32,286 nt of DNA from UBA6921 sp031363085 (GTDB lineage Bacteria; Pseudomonadota; Gammaproteobacteria; SG8-11), in contig JANLTU010000187.1 of assembly GCA_031363085.1 (NCBI GenBank), forward strand, positions 1 to 32,286, written 5' to 3'. Below, piece after piece: positions 1 to 7,932 of the stretch; the first letter of the stretch is position 1; the number at the start of each line of letters is the position of its first letter. The translations under genes were made by a program, and so were the position numbers. The notes under the pieces were generated by a model that saw only the letters and a list, made by a program, of their open reading frames with translations, searched no databases and had not been told where the DNA came from.

Positions 1-237
1 ACGATCCTCAGCGAGGACGAATGGTACGTGTTGTGGGTGTCGACCCAAAGCAGCAAGCCACCGACGACCGCGCCCTCGATCCGCTGGGCGTGTCTGGCGG
101 TCGCAAAGCTGGGCGGATTTACGGACACCAAACGCACCGGGAGTCCGGGATGGGACACGATATGGCACGGATGGTTTCGATTGCAGGAGCGACTTGAGGG
201 CTATCAAATGAGCAAACTCGCGCATGATGAATTGTGA
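1..237 (+). CDS. IS50/Tn5-like IS4-family transposase, C-terminal fragment
   Basis: The reading frame is open from the first base of the window to a TGA at 235-237, so the gene starts outside the window. The 78 visible residues carry the C-terminal signature of Tn5/IS50-type IS4 transposases: an LSEDEW segment, RWACLAVAKLGGF, then KRTGSP and a WHGWFRLQERLEGY helix. The Tn5 transposase has a closely similar AKLGGF..KRTG..W stretch near its end, the region involved in dimer contacts. Whether the catalytic DDE core upstream is intact cannot be seen. The stop codon lies inside the terminal repeat described separately, as in compact insertion sequences. Confidence 0.88.
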   Translation, partial: TILSEDEWYVLWVSTQSSKPPTTAPSIRWACLAVAKLGGFTDTKRTGSPGWDTIWHGWFRLQERLEGYQMSKLAHDEL

Positions 238-248
238 TCAAGAGACAG
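235..248 (-). repeat. Terminal inverted repeat, IS50 inside-end type
   Basis: Read on the minus strand this is CTGTCTCTTGATCA. It equals the first 14 bases of the IS50 inside end (CTGTCTCTTGATCAGATCT, from memory) and then diverges. The repeat overlaps the transposase stop codon. Confidence 0.78.
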
Positions 249-396
249 GGCGAAACCGGGGGCCCCATTTATATTTATTGGTCAACCAAGCTGGTGCTCG
301 ATGTTGTCCAGCTTACGCTAGTGTAATGCTGCGTGACCGACGCAGCAGGTCTTGCCGTGCAAAAATATCACCGCACTGTGCCACGCGCTGACTTTT

Positions 397-1272
397 TCAA
401 GCGTGCGCTAACTCGCCCTTGAATTGGGCCTTTTGGTCGCTGCTGGCAAGCTGCAATTGATGGGTCCAAAATTGATCCCACAGATCGCAGTATGCGAGGC
501 AGGCGCTGCGGATGTTGTCGTAATCAGCGGGCAATAGCGCCTGGGTCAGCACGCACCACAGATCGTTTTCGTGGTAATCGTCGCTGGCATGGCAGGTCTT
601 GTCTTCACTGGCTCCATGCACGTGGTAGTAACCGTCATTGACCCCAATACCCAGTGCGGCGGTATTGCGGCGCAGCGGCGGGCTAAAGAGAATCACCTCT
701 TCTTCGGCAACCGCCAACAACGCCACCACCATCGCGTAATTGCTAAAACTATTTTCGAGAAAAGCACGCACCTTCTGCGCGCTGGGGCTGGGCACGTAGT
801 GACCACGTTCCTGCGCGCTCATGCCGTAGTCGTCAAGCAAACGCTCGAACAACGGATAATGCGCCTGCGCGGGATGGCCTTGGTAATATCCATGGGCGCC
901 GGAACCCGGCCGAAAGCCGAATTCGTCCAAGACATTTAATGTCATCAGGAAGCGCGGATAAATTTTCGAACCGGGCGCTTGGCGTGGCTCCAACTGCCGG
1001 CTTTGATGCTGGGCAATCAACAGCGCGTCGGTAAACACCTGCACGATGGCATGACGATACTCCAGATGAATTTTGCGCATCGCCTCCAGGCCGAACCTGC
1101 CGGCGTTGAGACTAGTGATCGCGACATGCGTGGATACCGGATGCGTTGTTATTGCTTCCCGCACGGTGTGAAGAAACGACTCATTCTGCTGCCAGAGCGC
1201 AGCGGGAATTGAAGCTTTCATTGCATTCACGGCGCTTTGCCGCGGATTGTCGAGTGGAGATACGGATTTCAT
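397..1272 (-). CDS. Putative haem-oxygenase-like (HDO/TenA-fold) metalloprotein
   Basis: A 291-residue soluble protein with no signal peptide or membrane segment. It resembles iron-containing redox enzymes of the haem-oxygenase-like fold. An E71-x2-H74 pair sits on an early helix, acidic residues E190-E192 lie on a central helix, and a late cluster (H217, H219, E223, H228, D232, H234) could complete a metal site. This E..H / E / H-D-H order is typical of haem-oxygenase-like diiron oxidases, but the spacing in the last cluster is looser than usual, so the ligand assignment is inferred. The start chosen is the ATG at 1270-1272. A TTG at 1345-1347 would add 25 residues of unconvincing sequence, and an ATG at 1221 would remove 17. 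The gene follows the sensor kinase on the same strand after 138 bp, so co-transcription is possible. The substrate is unknown. Confidence 0.6.
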   Translation of the reverse strand: MKSVSPLDNPRQSAVNAMKASIPAALWQQNESFLHTVREAITTHPVSTHVAITSLNAGRFGLEAMRKIHLEYRHAIVQVFTDALLIAQHQSRQLEPRQAPGSKIYPRFLMTLNVLDEFGFRPGSGAHGYYQGHPAQAHYPLFERLLDDYGMSAQERGHYVPSPSAQKVRAFLENSFSNYAMVVALLAVAEEEVILFSPPLRRNTAALGIGVNDGYYHVHGASEDKTCHASDDYHENDLWCVLTQALLPADYDNIRSACLAYCDLWDQFWTHQLQLASSDQKAQFKGELAHA

Positions 1273-1282
1273 AGGATTAACA

Positions 1283-1313
1283 GCCTCGTTGTGGTGTACA
1301 ACGACATTGAGGC
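1283..1313 (-). promoter_or_regulatory. Hairpin over the ribosome-binding region of the HDO-like gene
   Basis: On the minus strand CGTTGT and ACAACG (plus 1287-1292 and 1298-1303) pair around a 5-base loop. Flanking GCCT/AGGC can add four pairs after a bulge. The GAGG that best resembles a Shine-Dalgarno for the ATG at 1272 lies in this stem, so the structure could limit translation. This is inference from pairing only. Confidence 0.3.
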
Positions 1314-1410
1314 AACTACTGTGCCGATCCGTCGTGTGCAACACCAATACCGGCCTGCCGGCCCGGTGCGGACTGCATGTCAGAAGACAGCCGTCGAGGC
1401 GCTAACCGCC

Positions 1411-3003
1411 TCAGCGCAACGTGAAATAGAACACCGCGCCCAGATCCGGTTTTGCTTCGACCCAAACGCGTCCACAGTGCTTGCTGATGACGCGTTGGAC
1501 AGTGGCCAAGCCGATGCCGGTGCCGGGAAACTTGCGGGTGGTATTCAGGCGTTCGAAGGGTTTGAACAGTTTGCTGGCGTAGGCCATGTCGAAACCCACG
1601 CCGTCGTCGCGCACATAGTAATGCAACGCGCCATCGGCCTGTGGCAGGCGACCGAATTCGATACGCGCGCGGGCCTGCTGCGAGGTGAATTTCCAGGCAT
1701 TGGCCAACAGATTACGTAACACGACGGCTAACAGGCCAGGATCACCTTCATCCCACACGTCGGCGGCGATGACAAATTCGACCTCTCGCCCGGGCGCCTC
1801 TGCGTGCAATTCTGAACAAATTTCATGTGTCAGCGCCGATAAATTGACACGCTGACGGTTAACCGGGCTGCGCGCCGCTTGCGAGAGCCCCAGCAAGTCG
1901 TCGATCAGTTGGCTCATTTGCTTGGTCGCGTGTTCGATTCTGACCAGAACCCCCCGACTTTTTTCGTCCAAAGACGCGGCCAAATCCTCTTGTAATGCTT
2001 CACTGTAACCGCAGATATGCCGCAACGGCGCACGCAGATCATGGGAGACGGCGTAGGCAAACGCCCCCAGATCCTCGTTGGCCGCTTCAAGCTGGGCGGT
2101 ACGGTCGCGCACCCGTTGTTCCAGCTCGTCGTACAGGCGAATATTTTCCAAAGCAATCGAGGTGCTGTCTGCCAAGGCTTGCAGCATGCTCAACTCATGC
2201 GCCGTCGCAATATGCGGTGCGGCCCAAAAGTTACCGATGGCGCCGATTGGATCAATGCTGCGGATGGGCACCATCGCGAGGCTTTTTACGAAGGTCGGAC
2301 GGTAGGTATTCCCCGGAACGCGTGGGTCGTTGAAGACATCTTCGACGACCACCGCCTGACGGTGCGTCATCACCCATCCGCTGACGCAGGCGGACAAGGG
2401 AAAACGCTTGCCCTTCCATAGAGGCGCGATGGCGTCTTCGTCGGCGTGATAACACAGGTCGCCTTCGCGCAAAATGAAATTGGCACCGTCGGCGCCGGTG
2501 AGTCTGCGGGCGGCACGCCGCACAATCACCATGACCGAAGCCAGATCGCGGGCCAGGGAAAGTTCTTGCACCACCGCCACCAGACGTTCTGAATCTTGCA
2601 CGTGGCGGGCAACATCGCCCGCTTCAGTTGCGCTTGTTTGGGAAGTTAACACCCGAGAAATCACCGAAGCCGCCTGCCAGAGTTGTGTTTTGAAGATATT
2701 AGCATCGACACCGGCGGCATAGAACCGCTCCAGAGTGCGCAGGTCGTACGCGTCGGAAACGATAATGAAGGGAACCTGCGAGTGTTGCGCGCGGGCCGCA
2801 GCGAGCGCGGACATTACGTCGAGGCCCGGTACATAGTCGTCCGCAAGGATGACGTCGTAGTCATCACGTTCGATTTCCGCCAAATAATGCGGGAGCGTTC
2901 GAACCATACATAATTCCGACTCCATACCGTGAACCAACAGCGCGTCTTTAAGCGGCTCGGCGGCGCTATCGTTCAAATACAAAATACGCGGAGTCTTGTT
3001 CAT
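1411..3003 (-). CDS. Receiver-GAF sensor histidine kinase
   Basis: A 530-residue cytoplasmic kinase without membrane segments. Residues 1-120 form a receiver-like domain with ND at 11-12, probable phospho-acceptor D55, S83 and K105. Residues about 130-285 are a GAF-type sensory domain. A short coiled coil at about 288-312 leads to a HisKA domain with the phosphorylated histidine H321 in AVSHDLRAPLRH, the form seen in phytochrome-like kinases. The ATPase domain has an N box (N431, N435), a DDGVGF G1 box at 466-471 and GTGIGLA at 494-500. The ATG at 3001-3003 is preceded by AAGGAGGT, a near-perfect ribosome-binding site at short spacing. With the receiver N-terminal, phosphorelay input from another kinase is plausible. 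No DNA-binding partner gene is adjacent, so the output is unknown. Confidence 0.9.
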   Translation of the reverse strand: MNKTPRILYLNDSAAEPLKDALLVHGMESELCMVRTLPHYLAEIERDDYDVILADDYVPGLDVMSALAAARAQHSQVPFIIVSDAYDLRTLERFYAAGVDANIFKTQLWQAASVISRVLTSQTSATEAGDVARHVQDSERLVAVVQELSLARDLASVMVIVRRAARRLTGADGANFILREGDLCYHADEDAIAPLWKGKRFPLSACVSGWVMTHRQAVVVEDVFNDPRVPGNTYRPTFVKSLAMVPIRSIDPIGAIGNFWAAPHIATAHELSMLQALADSTSIALENIRLYDELEQRVRDRTAQLEAANEDLGAFAYAVSHDLRAPLRHICGYSEALQEDLAASLDEKSRGVLVRIEHATKQMSQLIDDLLGLSQAARSPVNRQRVNLSALTHEICSELHAEAPGREVEFVIAADVWDEGDPGLLAVVLRNLLANAWKFTSQQARARIEFGRLPQADGALHYYVRDDGVGFDMAYASKLFKPFERLNTTRKFPGTGIGLATVQRVISKHCGRVWVEAKPDLGAVFYFTLR

Positions 3004-3084
3004 GCGACCTCCTTCAAGGAAGGTGTGAACGTGAATCCCTGATTAACACCGGTGGGTTCCAGAGCAACCAAATTAAGGGGCGCT

Positions 3085-3177
3085 ATGCAGGTATCGCTCG
3101 CGCAGACAAAGTTTGGGGTGCTATTAATTATAGTTCTTCTTTCACCGCTGTCCGGTTTATTTGCAGCGCGCGTTTAA
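3085..3177 (+). CDS. Candidate 30-residue small hydrophobic protein
   Basis: An ATG at 3085 follows AAGGGG with a 4-base gap (a good Shine-Dalgarno) and opens a 30-codon frame ending at TAA 3175-3177. The peptide has a polar start with Q7 and K9, then FGVLLIIVLLSPLSGLFAA, which looks like one membrane segment or an uncleaved signal anchor. It lies between the divergent kinase gene and the 3' end of the convergent helicase gene and overlaps the presumed kinase promoter region. No family is recognised. The support is the ribosome-binding site plus composition; a chance ORF of this size is possible. Confidence 0.3.
   Translation: MQVSLAQTKFGVLLIIVLLSPLSGLFAARV
3127..3132 (-). promoter_or_regulatory. 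Possible -10 element upstream of the histidine kinase gene
   Basis: The minus strand reads TATAAT, a perfect sigma-70 -10 hexamer, about 120 bp before the kinase start. No good -35 hexamer is seen 16-18 bp upstream; only CCGGAC is found there. The call is therefore weak. Confidence 0.35.
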
Positions 3178-3199
3178 CCTGCGTCAATTTTGCAGCAAC

Positions 3200-6100
3200 T
3201 TATCCACAACCCTCCCGGTGCAAGTACCCCTCCGCGACCGTAGGCAGTAACTGCGCTGCCACTTTGAAGTGGGGTCGCATGCCCCATTCCAGCTTGTTAC
3301 CGACGACATAGAGCCGCTGCTTGGCACGGCTCGCCGCGACATTGAGCAGGTTGGGTTTCTGTGCAGCCCAATCCTTGGCGCCAGGTTTTTTGGGGTCCCC
3401 GCCCAGCACCAGGAACACCACCTCGGCTTCTTTACCTTGGGCGCGATGCACCGTGCCGACCTTGTGTTCAACATCCAAGTGACGTTTTTTGCCTATTGCT
3501 TTGAGCATTCGCGCCACCTGTCGAAACGGTGAGATCAAGAAAATATCCTTGGGTGAAACGTGATGCCCGTCGATCAGATGCTCAAGCCAGTCATCAACCG
3601 CCGTGCCTTCATCGGCAATCCAGTGGCCATCGGTGCAGGTGCCGCGAATATCGATCCAGCCGCTCGGCGGCAATCGGCCCGCGCCGGCGGTCGGCTTGCC
3701 GTAGATCATCTGGCTGTCGTAGGCCACTTGATTGCTGATGGAAAACATTGGCTCGTCGCAGCGGCGATGCACACGCAACGGCGCGCCTACCCAAATCGGG
3801 TCGCTGCCGCTGGCTCCCGGCAAGTAAGTGCCGATGGTGCTTGCCTGATCGGCCATGACTTGTACGGAGGTTTGTGACGGCCACCAAGGCGGCTTGATTC
3901 GATAATGCTTGGCGAGCGCCGCTTCGATGCTCGCCGGGATGACGACCACCGGCTCAAGTTGCAAGGGGTCGCCCACCACCAGGGTGCGCTGTGCGCGCCA
4001 AATTGCCCCGGCGGCTTGTTGCGGCATCGCCTGACCAGCTTCATCAATCAGCAGCCAGCCGATGCCTTCTTTGCCGATGTCGGCGAACATTCGCGCGACC
4101 GACGCAAACGTGGTCGAAAGCACCGGCACGACCAGCGTTAAACTGTCGAACGCCAGTTGACAGAGCTGCGCCGGAAGCTTTTTTCCTTGCAGCCACTGGA
4201 CCGCAAGTGTCAGGTTGTGACTCATTGTCTCGGCATGAATTTCGATAAAAGCGCGATGCAGTTCAAGCGCGGCAAGAAACGTTTCGGTCCTGGCGTCACA
4301 CCACGCTTGCGTGGCCCAGGGCGCGGAGGGTTCGCGCTCTGCTTCGGGTAGTTCTTGCTGCGGCCAGTGCTTGCCCAATTGGATACGCGCCGTCGTAAAT
4401 ATTGCCGCCAACGTGTTGCGCTGCCTTACACCTTCCGAAAGCAGCCTTTCGGCGTGCGTAATTTCGCGTTTCAGGCACGCAATTTCCTGCGCAGTTTTTT
4501 CAAGCACGGCGGCTTGGTTGCGCAGTGCACGGCGATAGCCGGCTTGCTGTTGTTGAAACACTTCGAGTTGCTCGCGAAAACGGCGATGGGATTTGCCCAG
4601 GCTTGCAAGCCACTCAAGAAATCCCGGTTTGCAGCGGATGTGGCTTTCAAACTGGCGCTCGGTCTCGGTGAGATCGAGGCGCAGCTCGGCCGTGTCCACT
4701 TCAAGTTGCTGGATCGCGGCATTCGCATCGTCGACCACGGTGTGTTTTGCTTCTAAACTTGCCGCCTGCTGCTGAAGGCTATGCTCGGCCTGCGCAAGGC
4801 GTTGCGGTAGCGTCGACAGGTGATCAAGGTAGTCCCGGATGCCGCGTTCTTTTTCCAGGGCGGCGCGGAATCTGGCCACCGATTCTTCCCACACATAACG
4901 GGTTTCAATGCTGCCTTTTTTGAGCGCGTCCAACCAACCCTTCATACCGAGTTGCATGGCATCGCGCGCTGTTTCCGTCTTCGGCCCGAACCAGAACTTG
5001 GCTAGAAAATCATTGCGGTTAGTCTTGTTGCCAAGTCTGGCGGCAATCAGTGCCCAGGCGTTTTTACCCAAAACAGTCGAGGCAATCTCCTGGAAATAAT
5101 CGACGCTTTGCGCGCCCTGCCAAGCGCTGGAGATGGCGTCGATGGAGGGCAATTCGAGGGAAACATTCTCGACTGCGCCGTTATTGCAGGAGGCCACCAC
5201 GATGCCGGTGCCACGGACGATCTCGCCAATGCGGTGAAACCAGATGAACATGTCACCCACCTTGATAGATTCTTTTTTTCCAAACACCTCGGCGGGCCTG
5301 ACAACGTCGGCCAGCCGCATTGCACGCTCAACCACCACGGCGGCCACCACGTCGCGCAGCAGGGTGGTTTTGCCGGTTCCCGGGGGACCATTCACGGCGA
5401 AGATTCCGCTTGCGGCTTTGAGGTTATTCCAAAGGGCATTGACCGCCACTTGTTGACTGAACACCAACGCATGCTGCGACGGCCAGCGACCAACGGGTGA
5501 GTGGGCTGGAGCGAGAAGTTCGCCAGCGTGACGCAGCCCCGCCGGCGTGCGCAGATCGCAATGAGCGCGCGCCTCGCTGCCCGCAATCACAAAATTCCTG
5601 AGCCCTGCGCCTAAGCCTGGGTGGGCAAATTCAGCCAGTTTTCCCAGGTCGGAAATGAAAAAACTGTTGAGCAAATCGTCTTCTTGTTTCTCTACCTGCG
5701 CTTGCGCGGACGGCTGCTTTTTCTTGACCTGATAACACCGGCAGCGGTGTTCCAGCGTTTTGGAAAACAAGGTCGCTCTTGGCAACCGGCATTGGGCAAT
5801 CACCCGCTCGGCAAATTCATCAAGCCACGCGCGGTCAGGTCGTTTAATGACGACACCGGCCGCATCCTTAAATGTCGCAACCCGGCTGGCAAGCTCTGCA
5901 CGCAGCCGGTCCTGGAGCATATCGAAGCCCGAAAAACCACTATTGGTTTGCACTTCAGCCGCCGGCAGGTCGGCACGCTTCGAACTCGTTCCGTGCTCCA
6001 ACCCGGCGATGCCCTGCTGCAACACCACTCCCACCGCCCAGCCCGCCATCGACAACGCAAAGGTGTCTGGGTTCGGACTACCGTGCTCGTCGATGCCAAC

Positions 6101-6427
6101 ATCGAACAAGCGGCTGAATTTGTACGCGCGCGCTTCGAATACATTTTCATCGCGGCTAAGCAGGTCTTCGAGACAACCCATCAGGCGATTAGCGTCATAC
6201 ACCACACACTGGGCGGTGTAGCGCCACATCTTGTCAGCCGCAATACGGCGAGCCTGCTGCGGATGCCCGGCTTCCCACGGCATCAGCTCTTCGGTTTTGA
6301 CATTTCGGTACACCGGACGCGTCGTATCCGCAGGCGCGGCTTTGGCCACGTCCTGTGGCGTCAACGCTTCGATGGCGCGCCAGAAACGGAACAGACTTTG
6401 GTGATCCGGAAGATTCTTGGTGGACAT
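3200..6427 (-). CDS. UPF1/DNA2-like SF1 helicase with central coiled coil
   Basis: A 1075-residue superfamily 1 helicase. Walker A is GPPGTGKT at 347-354. A motif Ia-like segment lies at about 409-422. Walker B is DEAGQA at 795-800, motif III is GDPLQLEP at 819-826, motif V is GTVHRAQGKEAE at 991-1002, and motif VI is NVAASRAKQR at 1029-1038. Between motifs Ia and II is a charged stretch of about 150 residues (520-670) predicted to be a coiled coil, which separates the ATPase halves unusually widely. The first 300 residues have no domain I can name. The ATG at 6425-6427 is preceded by AGGGA. The gene stands alone between divergent neighbours. DNA or RNA unwinding is expected from the motifs; whether it serves repair, RNA metabolism or phage defence is unknown. 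Confidence 0.85.
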   Translation of the reverse strand: MSTKNLPDHQSLFRFWRAIEALTPQDVAKAAPADTTRPVYRNVKTEELMPWEAGHPQQARRIAADKMWRYTAQCVVYDANRLMGCLEDLLSRDENVFEARAYKFSRLFDVGIDEHGSPNPDTFALSMAGWAVGVVLQQGIAGLEHGTSSKRADLPAAEVQTNSGFSGFDMLQDRLRAELASRVATFKDAAGVVIKRPDRAWLDEFAERVIAQCRLPRATLFSKTLEHRCRCYQVKKKQPSAQAQVEKQEDDLLNSFFISDLGKLAEFAHPGLGAGLRNFVIAGSEARAHCDLRTPAGLRHAGELLAPAHSPVGRWPSQHALVFSQQVAVNALWNNLKAASGIFAVNGPPGTGKTTLLRDVVAAVVVERAMRLADVVRPAEVFGKKESIKVGDMFIWFHRIGEIVRGTGIVVASCNNGAVENVSLELPSIDAISSAWQGAQSVDYFQEIASTVLGKNAWALIAARLGNKTNRNDFLAKFWFGPKTETARDAMQLGMKGWLDALKKGSIETRYVWEESVARFRAALEKERGIRDYLDHLSTLPQRLAQAEHSLQQQAASLEAKHTVVDDANAAIQQLEVDTAELRLDLTETERQFESHIRCKPGFLEWLASLGKSHRRFREQLEVFQQQQAGYRRALRNQAAVLEKTAQEIACLKREITHAERLLSEGVRQRNTLAAIFTTARIQLGKHWPQQELPEAEREPSAPWATQAWCDARTETFLAALELHRAFIEIHAETMSHNLTLAVQWLQGKKLPAQLCQLAFDSLTLVVPVLSTTFASVARMFADIGKEGIGWLLIDEAGQAMPQQAAGAIWRAQRTLVVGDPLQLEPVVVIPASIEAALAKHYRIKPPWWPSQTSVQVMADQASTIGTYLPGASGSDPIWVGAPLRVHRRCDEPMFSISNQVAYDSQMIYGKPTAGAGRLPPSGWIDIRGTCTDGHWIADEGTAVDDWLEHLIDGHHVSPKDIFLISPFRQVARMLKAIGKKRHLDVEHKVGTVHRAQGKEAEVVFLVLGGDPKKPGAKDWAAQKPNLLNVAASRAKQRLYVVGNKLEWGMRPHFKVAAQLLPTVAEGYLHREGCG

Positions 6428-6438
6428 TGCTTCCCTGC

Positions 6439-6466
6439 ATTATTTTTGTATGAGCGGCCGTGCCAA
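6439..6466 (-). promoter_or_regulatory. Candidate sigma-70 promoter of the helicase gene
   Basis: On the minus strand TTGGCA (plus 6461-6466) and AATAAT (plus 6439-6444) each match consensus at five of six positions and are separated by 16 bp. The expected transcription start lies only about 5 nt before the ATG at 6427, which would make the message nearly leaderless and exclude the AGGGA. Confidence 0.4.
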
Positions 6467-6518
6467 AAATCGCCGCCAAGCTGCATAATCCGGTGCAATT
6501 TGCGGTAGCGCAAGCTTC

Positions 6519-6547
6519 TTGAAATCGGGCCGCTACGCTGGTGTAAG
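6519..6547 (+). promoter_or_regulatory. Possible promoter of the ATP-grasp/radical SAM operon
   Basis: TTGAAA (6519-6524) and TGTAAG (6542-6547) are 17 bp apart and precede the ATG at 6616 by about 70 bp. The -10 matches consensus at four of six positions. Confidence 0.28.
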
Positions 6548-6615
6548 TGGGGCGAGATACCCGGATAAACCGCCGTGTGTTTCACCCAGTACGCCATGAT
6601 AGGATACCAGTCCGA

Positions 6616-7932
6616 ATGACGTCTTCGAATCCACCCTCACCGTCCTTGGCCCCAGCCTCCACCGAACCCCGCAACGCGCGCGTGCTGGTGATTGCGCCCA
6701 ATGGCAGTTACCGCACGGCACCGTTTGTGGCTGCAGCGCAGCGCGTGCATGCCGAGGCGTTTATTATTTCGCATGGAAAATATGCGTTGACTGGCGCATC
6801 CGCGCAAGGCTTGCACGTCGACTTCGAACAACTGGACGCGGCGCTGGCGACGATTTTACACGCGCACCAAGCACAGCCGTTTCGTGCGGTGCTGGGCACC
6901 GACGATGCGACCACCGAACTTGCGGCGCGCGTTGCGCAGGCCATCGGCCTACCGCACAACGACCCGGCGGCCGCGCAAATTTCCAGACGCAAAGACCTGG
7001 CACGCGAATGCTTGCGCGCGGCCGGTGTGCCGGCGCCGCACAGCCGGCGCATCGATATGACCCAGCCGCTGGAACCACAAGCCGCCACCGTGCGCTACCC
7101 CTGCGTTGTCAAACCGCTGGCCTTGTCGGCCAGCCGCGGCGTGATCCGCGCCGACAACGCCGCTGAATTCGTGCGCGCCTGCCGGCGCAGCGCGGCCCTG
7201 GTGCACGAAGCCGAAATCGAGGACGAACGCAGCACCTTGCTGGCAGAAGATTTTATTCCCGGCGTGGAAGTCGCCGTGGAGGGCTTGTTGACGCGTGGCG
7301 CCTTGCAACTGCTGGCGATCTTCGACAAACCCGACCCGCTCGACGGGCCGTTTTTCGAAGAGACTTACTACATCACGCCGTCACGCCTAACGTCGGAAGT
7401 ACAACAGAATATTCAACAGTGCGTGCAAGCCGCTTGTGCCGCCTATGGACTGCGTGAAGGACCAATCCACGCCGAGTGCCGCGTCAACGCACACGGCGCA
7501 TGGATTCTGGAAGTGGCGTCACGCACCATCGGCGGCCTGTGCGGTCGCCTGCTGCGCTTTGGCACCGGCTACAGCCTGGAAGAAATCGTGATCGCGCACG
7601 CCTTGGGCCAACCCATCGATACGCAGGCAAGCGACGGCGCCGGCGGCGTGTTAATGATCCCGGTGAGTCACGGCGGCATCTTGCGGCGTGTCGAAGGCGT
7701 GCTGGCGGCACAAAATGTCCAGTTCATCGAAGAAGTCACCATCCAGATGCGCGCCGGCTACGAAGTGGTGCCGTGGCCGGAAGGCTCAAGCTATCTGGGC
7801 TTTATTTTTGCGCGCGCACCCACGCCGCAACAAGCCGAAGCCGCACTGCGCGCCGCGCATGCGTGTTTGAACATTGTCACCGTGCCGGTCTGGCACGGCC
7901 TGGACCAGCGAAATTTAGAGGCATCATCATGA
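6616..7932 (+). CDS. ATP-grasp ligase paired with a CCAEP-tail radical SAM protein
   Basis: A 438-residue ATP-grasp enzyme, a family that joins a carboxylate to an amine or similar nucleophile through an acyl phosphate. The N-terminal 120 residues form the pre-ATP-grasp Rossmann-like half. ATP-binding residues include K126, K166 in VVKPL, the small loop SASRG at 171-175 and the hinge AEDFIPG at 210-216. Metal ligands are E287 and E299, in HAECRV and ILEVASRTIGG; the usual Asn of the E-x-N-x-R motif is S302, a variation also seen in amino-acid ligase-like members. The ATG at 6616 was chosen over an upstream GTG at 6547 because the extra 23 residues look non-coding. The stop overlaps the next start as ATGA, so the two products are probably made together. 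The substrate is not recognisable. Confidence 0.88.
   Translation: MTSSNPPSPSLAPASTEPRNARVLVIAPNGSYRTAPFVAAAQRVHAEAFIISHGKYALTGASAQGLHVDFEQLDAALATILHAHQAQPFRAVLGTDDATTELAARVAQAIGLPHNDPAAAQISRRKDLARECLRAAGVPAPHSRRIDMTQPLEPQAATVRYPCVVKPLALSASRGVIRADNAAEFVRACRRSAALVHEAEIEDERSTLLAEDFIPGVEVAVEGLLTRGALQLLAIFDKPDPLDGPFFEETYYITPSRLTSEVQQNIQQCVQAACAAYGLREGPIHAECRVNAHGAWILEVASRTIGGLCGRLLRFGTGYSLEEIVIAHALGQPIDTQASDGAGGVLMIPVSHGGILRRVEGVLAAQNVQFIEEVTIQMRAGYEVVPWPEGSSYLGFIFARAPTPQQAEAALRAAHACLNIVTVPVWHGLDQRNLEASS

Larger units (their letters stand above)
1..248 (+). mobile_element. Right end of an IS50-like insertion sequence (partial)
   Basis: The element contains the transposase tail and ends at the terminal repeat at 235-248. 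Its left end lies outside the window. If transposition made the 9-bp target duplication usual for IS50, the duplicate beginning at 249 would be GGCGAAACC, and the same nine bases should flank the unseen left end. The insertion lies about 150 bp beyond the 3' end of the neighbouring minus-strand gene and does not appear to break a gene inside this window. Confidence 0.8.

Noticed and set aside
328..346. Hairpin GCTGCGT-GACCG-ACGCAGC in the gap after the IS end
   Set aside because: A perfect 7-bp stem, but with no T-tract on either strand and no gene requiring a terminator there; the remainder of 249-396 shows nothing else.
5621..6508. 295-aa plus-strand ORF opposite the helicase gene
   Set aside because: Antisense to the N-terminal half of the helicase frame, with no recognisable motif; the helicase motifs are unambiguous.
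7476..7928. Long in-frame extension upstream of the radical SAM start
   Set aside because: It lies entirely within the ATP-grasp gene in another frame, and the ATG at 7929 has its own ribosome-binding site and a family-typical N-terminus.
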